Source of the DNA: JANWHQ01 sp963775275 | Lineage (GTDB): Bacteria; Pseudomonadota; Alphaproteobacteria; Caulobacterales; Caulobacteraceae | Direction of reading: 5' to 3' | Assembly: GCA_963775275.1 (NCBI GenBank) | Contig: CAVZII010000005.1 | Location: 248,001-312,000, forward strand | Length of the DNA: 64,000 nt | Shown here: positions 17,981-27,224 of the stretch, in pieces | Layout: the number at the start of each line of letters is the position of its first letter | Numbering within the stretch: the stretch's first letter is position 1 | Translations under genes and position numbers: made by a program | The notes under the pieces: model-generated | What the model was told of the DNA's origin: nothing | The model's input: the letters and a program-made list of their open reading frames with translations, nothing else | Database searches by the model: none

Positions 17981-18726
17981 CTCAGACTGACCTGAGCGTC
18001 GCAGATATAGCCGGCGCCTCGCACAGTCCGGATCAGCCCAGCTCCGCCGTGAGCCTTGAGCTTGCCCCGCAGGCGGCTGAGCTGGACGTCGATCGCGCGG
18101 TCGAAGACATCGGCGTCGTCGCCGCAGACCAGCTCGATGAGGATGTCGCGCGAAAGGACCCGGCCCGGGCTCTCGAGGAACGCGGCGAGAAGAGAGAACT
18201 CGCCGGGCGTCAGCAGGATGACCACCGAGCTGGGCGCGCGAAGCTGGCGCCGTGCGATGTCGAGCTGGAAGCCCGCGAAGTGGTAGATGCTGCCAGCCTT
18301 CTGACCAGCCGGAGCCGAATTGCGCCGCCTCAGAACGGCCCGGACCCGCGCAAGCAGCTCGCGAGGGCTGACGGGCTTGCTGAGATAGTCGTCGGCGCCG
18401 AGCTCCAGGCCCACCACCCGGTCGACCTCCTGGCCCATCGCGCTCATGATGATTATGGCAGGCCCCCACGGCTCGGCCATGCGGCGGCAGACCGACAGGC
18501 CATTCTCGCCCGGCAACATGATGTCGAGCACGACGAGGTCGACGGAGGTGTTCGCCAGCACGTTGTCCATCTCGAGCGCGCTGGCCGCGGCATGCGCGAC
18601 ATAGCCGCTCTGACCCAGATACTCGACGACCTGGGCGCGGAGATCGTCATCGTCGTCCACGACCAGAATCTGGGCCGACCCGAACGTTTGGGGGGTGGGG
18701 GTGCTCACTGGGGCCTGCGACTTCAT
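17977..18726 (-). CDS. OmpR-family response regulator
   Basis: A 249-residue regulator. The receiver has the acidic pocket LVVDDDDDLR, phospho-acceptor Asp at about 68 in DLVVLDIMLPGENG, and the conserved Lys in YLSKPVSPRELLARVRAVLR. The C-terminal winged helix carries LTPGEFSLLAAFLESPGRVL and DVQLSRLRGKLKAHGG with the usual RTVRGAGYIC ending. The start at 18726 is preferred because everything upstream in frame lacks receiver character. It is the promoter-proximal partner of the kinase and diverges from tag over 174 bp. Confidence 0.93.
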   Translation of the reverse strand: MKSQAPVSTPTPQTFGSAQILVVDDDDDLRAQVVEYLGQSGYVAHAAASALEMDNVLANTSVDLVVLDIMLPGENGLSVCRRMAEPWGPAIIIMSAMGQEVDRVVGLELGADDYLSKPVSPRELLARVRAVLRRRNSAPAGQKAGSIYHFAGFQLDIARRQLRAPSSVVILLTPGEFSLLAAFLESPGRVLSRDILIELVCGDDADVFDRAIDVQLSRLRGKLKAHGGAGLIRTVRGAGYICDAQVSLR

Positions 18727-18900
18727 GCCTGCCGTACCTGAATAGCGCAGGACTGTTTCGACTGCATTGCAAACCTGCAAGAAAAACAATGGCTCAGCTC
18801 GATTGCACGTTCTGTGCCCAAGGTCCATCCGACGGCGTCGCGCAGCTGCCGGCGGCGGTTTCGGTTTGCGCCGCGCGCGCGGCGGCGACAATCTGGCGAC

Positions 18901-19494
18901 ATGACCCAACTGCTTCGCTGCGGCTGGCGCGGCCTCGCTGGCGATCCGCTCTATGAGGCCTACCACGACGCCGAATGGGGCTTGCCCGAACGGGACCCCC
19001 GAGCCCTTTGGGAAAAGCTGGTGCTGGACGGGTTCCAGGCGGGCCTGTCATGGATCACCATCCTCAGGAAGCGCGACGCCTTCCGCGAGGCGTTCCGCGG
19101 CTTCGACCCCGAGACGGTGGCGCGATTCGGAGAGTCCGAACGCGCCAGGCTGCTCGCCGACGCCTCGATCGTCCGCTCGCCGGCCAAGATCGACGCCGCC
19201 ATCCGCGGCGCGCGGGTCTTCCTCGACATGCGCGAACGAGGCGAGGACTTCTCGACCTTTATCTGGAGCTTCGTCGATGGGCGACCGGTGCAGAACGCCT
19301 GGCCCGACACCGGCGCCGTCCCGGCCCAGACACCTGAGGCGCAGGCCTTGTCCAAGGCGTTGAAATCCAAGGGGTTCAACTTCGTGGGACCGGTCATCGT
19401 CTATGCGTTCATGCAGGCCGTGGGGATGGTCAACGATCACGTGACGGAGTGCTTCCGGCACGGGGAGATTCGCCGTATGGCCGGGCCGGCATGA
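18901..19494 (+). CDS. tag: DNA-3-methyladenine glycosylase I
   Basis: Base-excision repair enzyme that removes 3-methyladenine from alkylated DNA. The 197 residues include the opening RCGWRGLAGDPLYEAYHDAE, with the zinc ligands Cys 6 and a His, the core WEKLVLDGFQAGLSWITILR, and the closing NDHVTECFRH that supplies the second His and Cys of the zinc snap. The ATG at 18901 fits the family start exactly; upstream in-frame residues do not. The stop overlaps the rnhB start (ATGA), so the two genome-maintenance genes form an operon. Confidence 0.93.
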   Translation: MTQLLRCGWRGLAGDPLYEAYHDAEWGLPERDPRALWEKLVLDGFQAGLSWITILRKRDAFREAFRGFDPETVARFGESERARLLADASIVRSPAKIDAAIRGARVFLDMRERGEDFSTFIWSFVDGRPVQNAWPDTGAVPAQTPEAQALSKALKSKGFNFVGPVIVYAFMQAVGMVNDHVTECFRHGEIRRMAGPA

Positions 19495-20132
19495 AACGCC
19501 GTCCCGACATGATCCTGGAGAAGGCCTGCCCGGACCCCGTCTGCGGCGTCGACGAGGCGGGACGGGGTCCATGGGCCGGTCCGGTGCATGCGGCGGCCGT
19601 GATTCTCCATCCGCGCCGCCGGATCGCGGGCCTGAACGATTCCAAGATGCTGACGGCGAGGCAGCGCGAGGCGCTCGAGCCCGAGATCAAGGCCAAGGCG
19701 ATCGCCTGGGCGGTGGGATTCGCCAGCGTCGAAGAGATCGACGAACTGAACATCCTACAGGCGACGGGCCTGGCCATGCGCCGCGCCGTGGAAGCCCTGG
19801 CGACTCCAGCCGTCTTCGCCCTGGTCGACGGCAACTACGCCTTCCCCCTGCCCTGCCCGGTGAAGACCGTCATAGGCGGCGATGCGGTCTCCTGCTCGAT
19901 CGCGGCCGCATCGATCCTCGCCAAGACCGCGCGCGACCGGCTGATGACCGAACTCGACGGCGTCTATCCCGGCTACGACTTCGCCGCGCACAAGGGCTAT
20001 GGCGCTCCGAGGCACGCTCAGGCCTTGCTGCAGCTGGGCCCGTGCCCGATCCATCGGATGGGATGGGCGCCGGTGCGGCTCGCGCTCGCTGGCCGCGGCC
20101 GGATGCTGGCCGAGGACACGGCGGGGGAGTAA
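19491..20132 (+). CDS. rnhB: Ribonuclease HII
   Basis: Cleaves RNA in RNA-DNA hybrids, including single ribonucleotides left in DNA. The 213-residue protein has the catalytic opening CGVDEAGRGPWAGPV with the DE pair, LNDSKMLTARQRE, VDGNY and IGGDAVSCSIAAASILAKTA containing the third acidic residue, then YDFAAHKGYGAPRH. The start ATG at 19491 overlaps the tag stop; a start 14 codons earlier would lie inside tag. Tag and rnhB thus appear translationally coupled. Confidence 0.95.
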   Translation: MKRRPDMILEKACPDPVCGVDEAGRGPWAGPVHAAAVILHPRRRIAGLNDSKMLTARQREALEPEIKAKAIAWAVGFASVEEIDELNILQATGLAMRRAVEALATPAVFALVDGNYAFPLPCPVKTVIGGDAVSCSIAAASILAKTARDRLMTELDGVYPGYDFAAHKGYGAPRHAQALLQLGPCPIHRMGWAPVRLALAGRGRMLAEDTAGE

Positions 20133-20173
20133 CCGTTCGAGTCGCTGGCTGGCTGGCCGCTGGAGAGCAAGAC

Positions 20174-21067
20174 ATGGAGCTGGTGATCAAGGCGCGCCGG
20201 CGCAGCCTCGGCGGGTTCGACGTGGGGCGCGTGCTGCCGTTCGCCGGCGGGCGCATGGTGGGCCCGTTCATCTTCTTCGACCACATGGGACCGGCGGTCT
20301 TCCCGCCAGGCATCCCGCATGACGCCGACGTGCGGCCGCACCCACACATCGGCCTTGCGACGATCACCTATCTGCTGGACGGCGAGATCACCCATCGGGA
20401 CAGCCTGGGGGTCGAGCAGCCGATCCGGCCCGGCGAAGTCAACTGGATGACCGCCGGGCGGGGCATCACCCACTCGGAACGATTCGACGGCATGCGCGCG
20501 GCCGGCGGGCTGATGGACGGGATCCAGACCTGGGTCGCGTTGCCGGAGGGCGAGGAGGAGGCTGCGCCGCGCTTCGACCACCTGGATGAGCACCAGCTGC
20601 CGTCGTGGATCGAGGATCGGGCGAGCATCCGCCTGCTCGCCGGCTCGGCCTTCGGGGCCTCGAGTCCGGTGAAGACCTATTCGCCGCTGTTCTACGCTCA
20701 CGCGCGCGCCGAGAAAGGAAGCTGCCTGCGCCTGCCCGAGGAGCATCCCGAGCGCGCCATCTATATCGCGCGCGGGCGGATCGAGGCCGAGGGCAAGACC
20801 TTCGGCCATGGCGACATGCTGATCTTCGCCTCCGGCGCACGACCCGAGCTCGTCGCAGCCGAGACTTCGGACGTGATGTTGCTGGGCGGCAGCCCGGTCG
20901 GCCCGCGTCGCCTGTGGTGGAACTTCGTCTCCTCGAGGCCGGACCGGATCGAACAGGCCAAGGCGGACTGGAAGGCCGGCCGCTTCACCCTGCCGCCGAA
21001 CGACAAGGACGAGTTCATCCCACTGCCGGAAGAGCCGCCGCCGCCGCGGCCGGAGCCGATGTCCTAG
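20174..21067 (+). CDS. Pirin family protein
   Basis: A 297-residue bicupin. Pirin signatures are clear: FAGGRMVGPFIFFDHMGPAV, the metal-binding VRPHPHIGLATITYLLDGEI and the later GRGITHSERFDG with the second His/Glu pair. Bacterial pirins bind Fe or similar metal and some act as quercetinases or interact with metabolic enzymes; the role here is not shown by context. The start at 20174 has GGAGAG ten bases upstream and begins at the conserved N-terminus. It follows rnhB by 41 bp. Confidence 0.9.
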   Translation: MELVIKARRRSLGGFDVGRVLPFAGGRMVGPFIFFDHMGPAVFPPGIPHDADVRPHPHIGLATITYLLDGEITHRDSLGVEQPIRPGEVNWMTAGRGITHSERFDGMRAAGGLMDGIQTWVALPEGEEEAAPRFDHLDEHQLPSWIEDRASIRLLAGSAFGASSPVKTYSPLFYAHARAEKGSCLRLPEEHPERAIYIARGRIEAEGKTFGHGDMLIFASGARPELVAAETSDVMLLGGSPVGPRRLWWNFVSSRPDRIEQAKADWKAGRFTLPPNDKDEFIPLPEEPPPPRPEPMS

Positions 21068-21181
21068 TGGCGCGCCTCGATCGGACGCTACCGGCGCCCG
21101 ATTGAGCTTCGCACCACACGTCTTTGAAATCGTGTTGATCGGACCAAGAACGGACGGGAACCATCCGTTTGCTGCGATCCA

Positions 21182-24100
21182 TTAACCGGCTTCCTCGGGC
21201 GCGGACTCCAGGGGCGGCTCACGCGGGGTGATGAAGCGCGAGAACTTGGGCGCCAGCCACTGCTCGACGTCGTCGACGAACTCATAGACCACAGGCACCA
21301 GCACCAGCGACAGGGCGGTGGAGGTGAGAAGGCCTCCGATCACCGCGATCGCCATGGGCTGGCGGAACTCGGCGCCGGCGCCGAGGCCGAGCGCGGTGGG
21401 CAGCATGCCGGCCTGCATGGCCAGGGTGGTCATGATGATCGGCCGGGCCCGTTCTCGGCAGGCCTCGATCAGCGCCTGGCGCTGGGTGGCGCCGGCCCGT
21501 TCGCGCTCGATGGCGTACTCCACCAGCAGGATCGAGTTCTTGGCGGCCAGCCCCAGCAGCATCAACAGGCCGATCGCGGAGGGCAGGCTCAGAGACATGC
21601 CGCCGACCAGCAGGCCGAAGAAGGCGCCGCTGATCGCGAGCGGCAGCGCCGACAGGATCACGATCGGCTTGAAGAAGCTTCGGAACAGCAGGGTCATGAC
21701 GGCGAAGACCAGCCAAAGGCCGGAGATGATCGCCATCACGAAGCCCGAGAAGAACTGGCCGAGAATCCGGTTCTCGCCGAAGGACGCACGCTGAACGCCC
21801 TGGGGCAGTCGGCGCATGATCGGCAGCTGGTTGATCTCGCGCAGCGCGTCGCCGAGCTGCACGCCGCCGACCCGGTCGCCCTGGACGGTCATCCGCCGCA
21901 TGCGGTCGAAGCGCTGGATCTGGGCCGGGCCGGCCTGGAAGCTGACGTCCGCCACGGTGCCTAGCGTGGTGGTCCCCCCGCCGGCTGCGGGCAGGCGCAG
22001 GTTGCGGATCACATCGAGGTTCGACCTCGCCGATTCTGGCAACCGCACCCGGATGGGCACGCGCTGGGCGCCGTCGTTGAATTTAGCGACGTTGGCGTCG
22101 ATGTCGCCGATGGTGGCCACGCGCGACGCCGAGGCGATGGCGTCCACCGAAACACCGAGGCGCGCGGCCTCGTCGGGCCTGGGCCGGATCACGATCTCGG
22201 GTCCCACGGGCGGCGCGGCCGGCACGGGATTGGCCACGCTCTTCAGCGAGTTCATCTCACGCTGCAGCTCCAGCGCGGTCTTCTCGAGCAGCGGCCCATT
22301 CTCGCTGGTCAGGGTCATCGACGCACCGCCCGAGCCAAAGCCTCCGGAGTCGAACGTCACGCGCGCATCGGGGATCGTCATCAAATAGGGGCGAAGCTGG
22401 TCCTTGATCTGCGGCACGCTCAGCTTGCGGTGGTCGTTGATGACCGCGGTGACGGTGCCGTTGCTGAGGTCGGACGCACCGCCGCCGAAGAAGCCGGACG
22501 TGGAGGTCGAGCCCACCGTTGCGAACCAGTGCAAGGTCTCCGGGCGCTTCATGAGCATCGCCCCGACCTGGTTGACCACTCGCGCCATGTCGGTCTGCCC
22601 GGCGCCGGGTGGACCCTGGATGTTGATGTAGTAGTAGTTGGGGTTCTGCTCGGGCTGCAGTCCCTTGGGCAACATCACGAACATCACGGCGGCCGCCAGG
22701 AAGCTCAGGCCGCCGCCGATCACCGACAGCCAGCGGTGCGACAGGGCCCATTCCAACGCCTTGCGATAGGGGCCGGTGAGAGGCCCCCGCTCATGCGGAT
22801 CTCGCGTAGGCTTCAGAAAATAGGCGGCCATGAGCGGCGTCAGGAGCCGGGCCGTCATCAGCGAGAAGAGCACAGCGACCGAGACGGTCAGCCCGAACTC
22901 CTTGAAGAACTGGCCCGGAATGCCCGGCATGAAGGACACCGGGAAGAACACGACGACGATGGTGAAGGTGGTCGCCACCACGGCGAGGCCGATGGCGTCC
23001 GCCCCCTCCAGCGCCGCCCTGTAGGGCCTGGCGCCGGCGTCGACGCGCTTCTGGATGTTCTCGATCTCGACGATGGCGTCGTCGACCAAGATGCCGATCA
23101 CGAGCGTCAGGGCCAGCAGCGTGATGGTGTTCAGCGAAAAACCGAACAGCTCCATCGCCGCAAAGGTCGGGATCAGCGAGACCGGCATGGCGACGGCGGT
23201 GATCAGGGTCGCGCGCCAGTCGCGCAGGAACAGGAAGACGACGATCGCCGCCAGCAGCATGCCCTCGAGCAGGGTGTGCAAGGTGGCCTCGAAGTTGGCG
23301 CGCGTGTTGTCGACCGTGGACAGGATCTTGGTGATGGTCACGCCGGGATTGGTGCAGGCCTGCTGCGGACGCCTGCCCCGACCAAACCCGCCGCTTGGCG
23401 GCCCCTTGCGGGCTCCGGCCCCGGCCTTGGCCGGCGAGTTCCTGCACTCGAGCTTCTCGCGGATGGCCTTGTTGACGCGATCCTCGACGGCGATGTCCGA
23501 GGCGTCGCGGGTCTTCATGACCTGGAAGCCGACGACAGGCCGCCCGTCGAGGCGGGCGAAGCCCTGGATCTCGCTGGAGCCGTCTCCCACCTCAGCAACA
23601 TCGGAAAGACGGACGAAGCGCCCGCCCGCCACGGGGATCTGCATGTCGCGCAGCTGGGCGACACTCTCCGCCGCTCCAAGGACGCGCACGGTTTGCCGCC
23701 GGTCGCCGACCTCCACCTGCCCGCCGCCGGAATCCTGGGCGAAGGATCGCAGCGCGTCGTTGACCTGGGGCGCGGTCAGGCCGAAGCCCGCGAGCTTCTC
23801 CGGATCGACGATGACATTGATCTCGCGGTTGACGCCGCCGACCCTTTGGACCTGGGCCACACCCTCCTCGGCCTGGAGCGTGCGCGAGACGGTGTCGTCG
23901 ATGTACCAGGACAGGTCGACGTCCGACATCTTGGGCGCGGCGACCGCGTAGGTCAGGATCGCCTCGGAATCGATGTCCAGGCGCTGGACCGTCGGCGGGT
24001 CGACGTCGCGCGGGAGCTGGACGCGCGTCTGCTCCACCCGGGTGCGCACGTCGTCGGTCATGCGTTGGATGTCGACGCTGAGGGGGAACTCGATGCGGGT

Positions 24101-24379
24101 GCTCGAGACGCCGCGGCTGACCGTGGACTGGATGGTCTCGACGTTCGGCAGGCCCGCCATGGCGTTCTCGATCGGACGGGTGATCTGAGTCTCGACCTCG
24201 GAAGGCGCCGCGCCGTTCTCGGTGACCGTGATCTGGATCGCGGGGAAGGTGACGTTGGGCCGCTGCTTGATCGGCAGCCGGAGGTAGGAGACCGCCCCCA
24301 CGAGAACGAGGGCGATGAACAGGATCGCCACCGGGACGGGGTTCTGGATCCCCCAGGTGGAGATGCGCATCTGCGCCAT
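21182..24379 (-). CDS. RND multidrug efflux pump, HAE1 type
   Basis: A 1065-residue inner-membrane proton antiporter of the AcrB/MexB group. It begins with ISTWGIQNPVPVAILFIAL (first membrane helix), has the repeated porter segments, the helix-4 charged pair region TLVIGILVDDAIVEIENIQ, and a second half with ISGAFFGLLVGGMSLSLPSA and GLAAKNSILLVEYA. Residues about 311-344 are an unusual glycine/arginine-rich insertion with two cysteines between AIREKLE and NPGVTITKI. Its start shares one base with the adaptor's stop (TGATG). It forms a tripartite pump with the adaptor and outer membrane factor encoded upstream. Substrates are probably hydrophobic toxicants, by family. Confidence 0.93.
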   Translation of the reverse strand: MAQMRISTWGIQNPVPVAILFIALVLVGAVSYLRLPIKQRPNVTFPAIQITVTENGAAPSEVETQITRPIENAMAGLPNVETIQSTVSRGVSSTRIEFPLSVDIQRMTDDVRTRVEQTRVQLPRDVDPPTVQRLDIDSEAILTYAVAAPKMSDVDLSWYIDDTVSRTLQAEEGVAQVQRVGGVNREINVIVDPEKLAGFGLTAPQVNDALRSFAQDSGGGQVEVGDRRQTVRVLGAAESVAQLRDMQIPVAGGRFVRLSDVAEVGDGSSEIQGFARLDGRPVVGFQVMKTRDASDIAVEDRVNKAIREKLECRNSPAKAGAGARKGPPSGGFGRGRRPQQACTNPGVTITKILSTVDNTRANFEATLHTLLEGMLLAAIVVFLFLRDWRATLITAVAMPVSLIPTFAAMELFGFSLNTITLLALTLVIGILVDDAIVEIENIQKRVDAGARPYRAALEGADAIGLAVVATTFTIVVVFFPVSFMPGIPGQFFKEFGLTVSVAVLFSLMTARLLTPLMAAYFLKPTRDPHERGPLTGPYRKALEWALSHRWLSVIGGGLSFLAAAVMFVMLPKGLQPEQNPNYYYINIQGPPGAGQTDMARVVNQVGAMLMKRPETLHWFATVGSTSTSGFFGGGASDLSNGTVTAVINDHRKLSVPQIKDQLRPYLMTIPDARVTFDSGGFGSGGASMTLTSENGPLLEKTALELQREMNSLKSVANPVPAAPPVGPEIVIRPRPDEAARLGVSVDAIASASRVATIGDIDANVAKFNDGAQRVPIRVRLPESARSNLDVIRNLRLPAAGGGTTTLGTVADVSFQAGPAQIQRFDRMRRMTVQGDRVGGVQLGDALREINQLPIMRRLPQGVQRASFGENRILGQFFSGFVMAIISGLWLVFAVMTLLFRSFFKPIVILSALPLAISGAFFGLLVGGMSLSLPSAIGLLMLLGLAAKNSILLVEYAIERERAGATQRQALIEACRERARPIIMTTLAMQAGMLPTALGLGAGAEFRQPMAIAVIGGLLTSTALSLVLVPVVYEFVDDVEQWLAPKFSRFITPREPPLESAPEEAG

Positions 24380-25485
24380 CAGCGCGCTCCGGCCTTGGCG
24401 GCGGGCGCCGGCGGGGCGGACGAGGCTTGCTCCTCCGTCGGCTGCACCATGTCGCCGGGCAGGACGAAGGCGGCGGCGCGAGCGAGGATGCGCGAGCCGG
24501 CCGGCGGACCATCGAGCAGCTCAACGAAGCCGCCGTAGCGCCGGCCCGTCTTGACCGACACCTGGCGCACGCGATTGTCGGCGCCGACGACAACGACCGA
24601 GGCGCCGTCGGCGTCGTAACGGACCGCCTTCTCAGGCACGACGCGCGCGGCGACGGACGTCCCCAGGAATGTCGCCCTTGCGAACCCCCCCGGCCGGATA
24701 TCCGGGCGCACGGGCAGACGGACCCGCACATGCCCGAGCTTGGTCTGCAGATCGATCTGCGGATCGATCAGGCGCACCTGGCCCGTCACCGTCTGGCCAT
24801 CGGGCAGGCTCACCTGGACCGGATCGCCGACGTGGACCGTGGCCATGTCCTCCTGGGAGAGATCGGCGTTCAGCTCGATCAGCCCGTCGCGGGCCATGGT
24901 GAACATCGGCGTGGCGCCGCCGATGCTCGAGATGTCGCCCGGCCGGACGTTGCGCGTCAGGATGAGCCCCGCCACGGGCGCGCGGACGACCATGTGCGAT
25001 TTGCGGGTGGTGAGATCCTCGAGCTGCGCCTCGGCCACCTGCGCCTGGATGCGCCGGGTTTCGATCTGCTCGGTCGACAGCACGCCCTGGTCGTCGAGGC
25101 CCGCGACATTCTTGGCCTGATCCGCGGCCAGCTTGGCCTGGGCGCGCGCCTGGTCGATCTGAGCGCGCAGCAGGGAGTCATCGAGCACGGCCAGAGGCTG
25201 CCCGCGCTTGACCCAGGCCCCCTGCTCGACGTTGACCTTGTCCACGCGGTAGCCTGCAATGTCGGAGCCGACCGCCGCCTCCTCGCGCGATACCAGCACG
25301 CCGGAGGCGATCAGCCCGTTCTCCAGCGGCCGGCTCTCCACGCGTGTGACAGTGACGGCCCGTCCCTGGCCCTGGGACGCCCGGGCCGGCGCGGGCTTGT
25401 TGCCGCACGCGGTGACGGTGGCGGCTGAGACAGCCAGCACCAGGAGCACGCCCCAGACGCGCGCCGCCGTCTTCTCGACCTTCAT
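24379..25485 (-). CDS. RND efflux periplasmic adaptor (lipoprotein)
   Basis: A 368-residue membrane-fusion protein that links the inner-membrane pump to the outer-membrane channel. The N-terminus is a lipoprotein signal with lipobox VTAC. The order is beta-barrel, lipoyl half (WVKRGQPLAVLDDSLLRAQI), alpha-hairpin rich in Ala/Gln (AQAKLAADQAKNVAGLDDQG), second lipoyl half (MVVRAPVAGLILTRNVRPGD) and membrane-proximal domain. Start at 25485 is fixed by the ATGA overlap with the outer-membrane-factor gene; a longer frame upstream lies inside that gene and is not protein-like. Confidence 0.92.
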   Translation of the reverse strand: MKVEKTAARVWGVLLVLAVSAATVTACGNKPAPARASQGQGRAVTVTRVESRPLENGLIASGVLVSREEAAVGSDIAGYRVDKVNVEQGAWVKRGQPLAVLDDSLLRAQIDQARAQAKLAADQAKNVAGLDDQGVLSTEQIETRRIQAQVAEAQLEDLTTRKSHMVVRAPVAGLILTRNVRPGDISSIGGATPMFTMARDGLIELNADLSQEDMATVHVGDPVQVSLPDGQTVTGQVRLIDPQIDLQTKLGHVRVRLPVRPDIRPGGFARATFLGTSVAARVVPEKAVRYDADGASVVVVGADNRVRQVSVKTGRRYGGFVELLDGPPAGSRILARAAAFVLPGDMVQPTEEQASSAPPAPAAKAGAR

Positions 25486-26963
25486 CGGCCTCCCCCGCTC
25501 GCCACATGGTTCGACGACGCGCCCTTGGCCGCCCGCGCCGCGAACGGCGTCCCGTCGGCCGGCGCGGCGGGGGTCCAGCCCCCGCCCAGCGCCTTGAACA
25601 CCTGGACTGCGCGCTGCATCTGGGTGCTCTGAGCGCTGGTCAGCTGGGCCTGGGTGTTCCGCCAGGTCGACTCGGCCTGCAGCGCCGTCGTCAGATCGTT
25701 GATTCCCCGAGCGTAGCCCAGACGCGCCTTCTCGTAGGCGGAATGCGCTCGCTGCTCGGCGTCGGTGAGGAGGCCCACCCGGCGCGAGTCCGCCTCGAGA
25801 TTCACGAAGGCGTTCTCGGCGTCGGAATAGGCGGTCTGAACCGCCTTCTCGTACGCGATGACAGCCTGCTCGGCCACCGCCCGCTGGGCGTGGATCTGGG
25901 CGATCAGGCGCGGCCGGTCGAGCACGGGCTGAGCGAGGCTCGCCCCGATGCTCCAGGCGGCCGTGGTCGCGCCGAAGACGCCTGTCGCCTTGGTGATCGA
26001 GGCGCCGGGATTGAGCTTTATGGTCGGCAGCACGGCCAGCTCGTCGGTCTTCAAGGTTCCCGAGGCGGAGACGATCCGCCATTCGGCGGCCCGGACATCG
26101 GGCCGGCGGCGCAGGAGGGTTCCCGGCACCTGGGACGGGACCGGCGGCAACGCGCCCACGACCGGAGAAGCGACCAGACTGCCCAAAGGATCGAAGCCCT
26201 TGCCGACAAGGACCAGGAGCGTGCGCCGGGCGGTCGTCAGCTGGGCCTCGAGGCTCGCGACCTGGGCATCGGCGGCCTCGGCGCTGGCGGCGCTCTGATC
26301 GACGTCTGCCTGGGCCGCGAGGCCGTGATCGAACTTGACCTGGGCGATGCGCGCAAGCTCGTGCGAGATCCGGGCGGTGTCGCGGGCGTCCTTGAGCTGG
26401 AGCGCCAGCCCGCGGGCCTGGAACAGGGACTGCGCGACGTTCGCCGCCAGCGCCGTGCGGGTGGCCTCGTAAGTGAAGGCGGCGGTGTAGAAGTCGGCGT
26501 CGGCGGACTTCTTGCCGGCCGCGCGCCGGCCGAACAGGTCGAGCTCCCAGCCGACGTTGAAGTTGGCCGAGAAGTTCTCGGTCGTACCGGACTGGCCGAA
26601 GGGCGAGCTGCTCGCGATCAGGTGGTTGTGGGTCTGGGTGGCCGTCCCCTGCACCGCGCCGGACGGGATGTAGAGCTGGTCGATCGTTTCCCGCCGGATG
26701 GCGGCGGCCTGCTGGAGCTTGGCCAAGGCGTCCCTGGCGTCCGGCGCGTTCTTCAGCGCCTCGTCGACGAGGTTATCGAGCTGCTGGTCGTCGAACAGCG
26801 TCCACCAGCGGTCGAGCGCAGCCGGATTCTGCCCGCCGGTCTGCGGGCGCGGCGCTTCATAGGCGGCCGGCGGCTCAGCGTCGGGCTTGCCGACCTTGGA
26901 CGGGGTGACGCATCCGACGAGGACGGGCGCGGAGGCGGCGAGGATCAGGAAGATGCGTTTCAT
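25482..26963 (-). CDS. Outer membrane factor lipoprotein (NodT/OprM family)
   Basis: A 493-residue trimeric channel lipoprotein. The signal peptide KRIFLILAASAPVLVGC ends in the lipobox LVGC. Two repeats of the outer-membrane-efflux domain follow, with WELDLFGRRAAGKKSADADF and ALAANVAQSLFQARGLALQL in the first half and LRRRPDVRAAEWRIVSASG and the SIGASLAQPVLDRPRL motif in the second. The start at 26963 follows from the lipobox; the upstream in-frame extension lacks it. First gene of the pump operon, diverging from TetR across 261 bp. Confidence 0.92.
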   Translation of the reverse strand: MKRIFLILAASAPVLVGCVTPSKVGKPDAEPPAAYEAPRPQTGGQNPAALDRWWTLFDDQQLDNLVDEALKNAPDARDALAKLQQAAAIRRETIDQLYIPSGAVQGTATQTHNHLIASSSPFGQSGTTENFSANFNVGWELDLFGRRAAGKKSADADFYTAAFTYEATRTALAANVAQSLFQARGLALQLKDARDTARISHELARIAQVKFDHGLAAQADVDQSAASAEAADAQVASLEAQLTTARRTLLVLVGKGFDPLGSLVASPVVGALPPVPSQVPGTLLRRRPDVRAAEWRIVSASGTLKTDELAVLPTIKLNPGASITKATGVFGATTAAWSIGASLAQPVLDRPRLIAQIHAQRAVAEQAVIAYEKAVQTAYSDAENAFVNLEADSRRVGLLTDAEQRAHSAYEKARLGYARGINDLTTALQAESTWRNTQAQLTSAQSTQMQRAVQVFKALGGGWTPAAPADGTPFAARAAKGASSNHVASGGGR

Positions 26964-27139
26964 GCAGGCGCCGAACGTGAGCCAGGCAAGCGATCGGGCC
27001 GCTGCGCATCCCCAGCCTCCCCACGGGCTGACAGCGATGAGCCAGAGGCTTGCGCGGCTTTGACCTAGACCGTTGACACAGTCAAGCACCGGTGAAGCCG
27101 GCAGGGGCGCGATGGGTCGCTTCCGATCATGTGTTGCTC

Positions 27140-27185
27140 TTTAGCACCGATAAATTTTGACATCAGTTGCCTTAGCGGTGCTAAA
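27140..27185. promoter_or_regulatory. Perfect inverted repeat and promoter between efflux operon and TetR gene
   Basis: Arms TTTAGCACCG (27140-27149) and CGGTGCTAAA (27176-27185) are exact reverse complements with 26 bp between. Inside them TTGACA at 27157-27162 is followed after 17 bp by GCTAAA (27180-27185), a plausible -35/-10 pair for the TetR gene whose -10 coincides with the right arm. A second TTGACA on the minus strand sits at 27192-27187. The arrangement fits autorepression and control of the efflux operon by the TetR protein; binding is inferred. Confidence 0.6.
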
Positions 27186-27224
27186 TTGTCAATTGGAACC
27201 GTTTCCCCGGCCCGAAAGGAAGCC

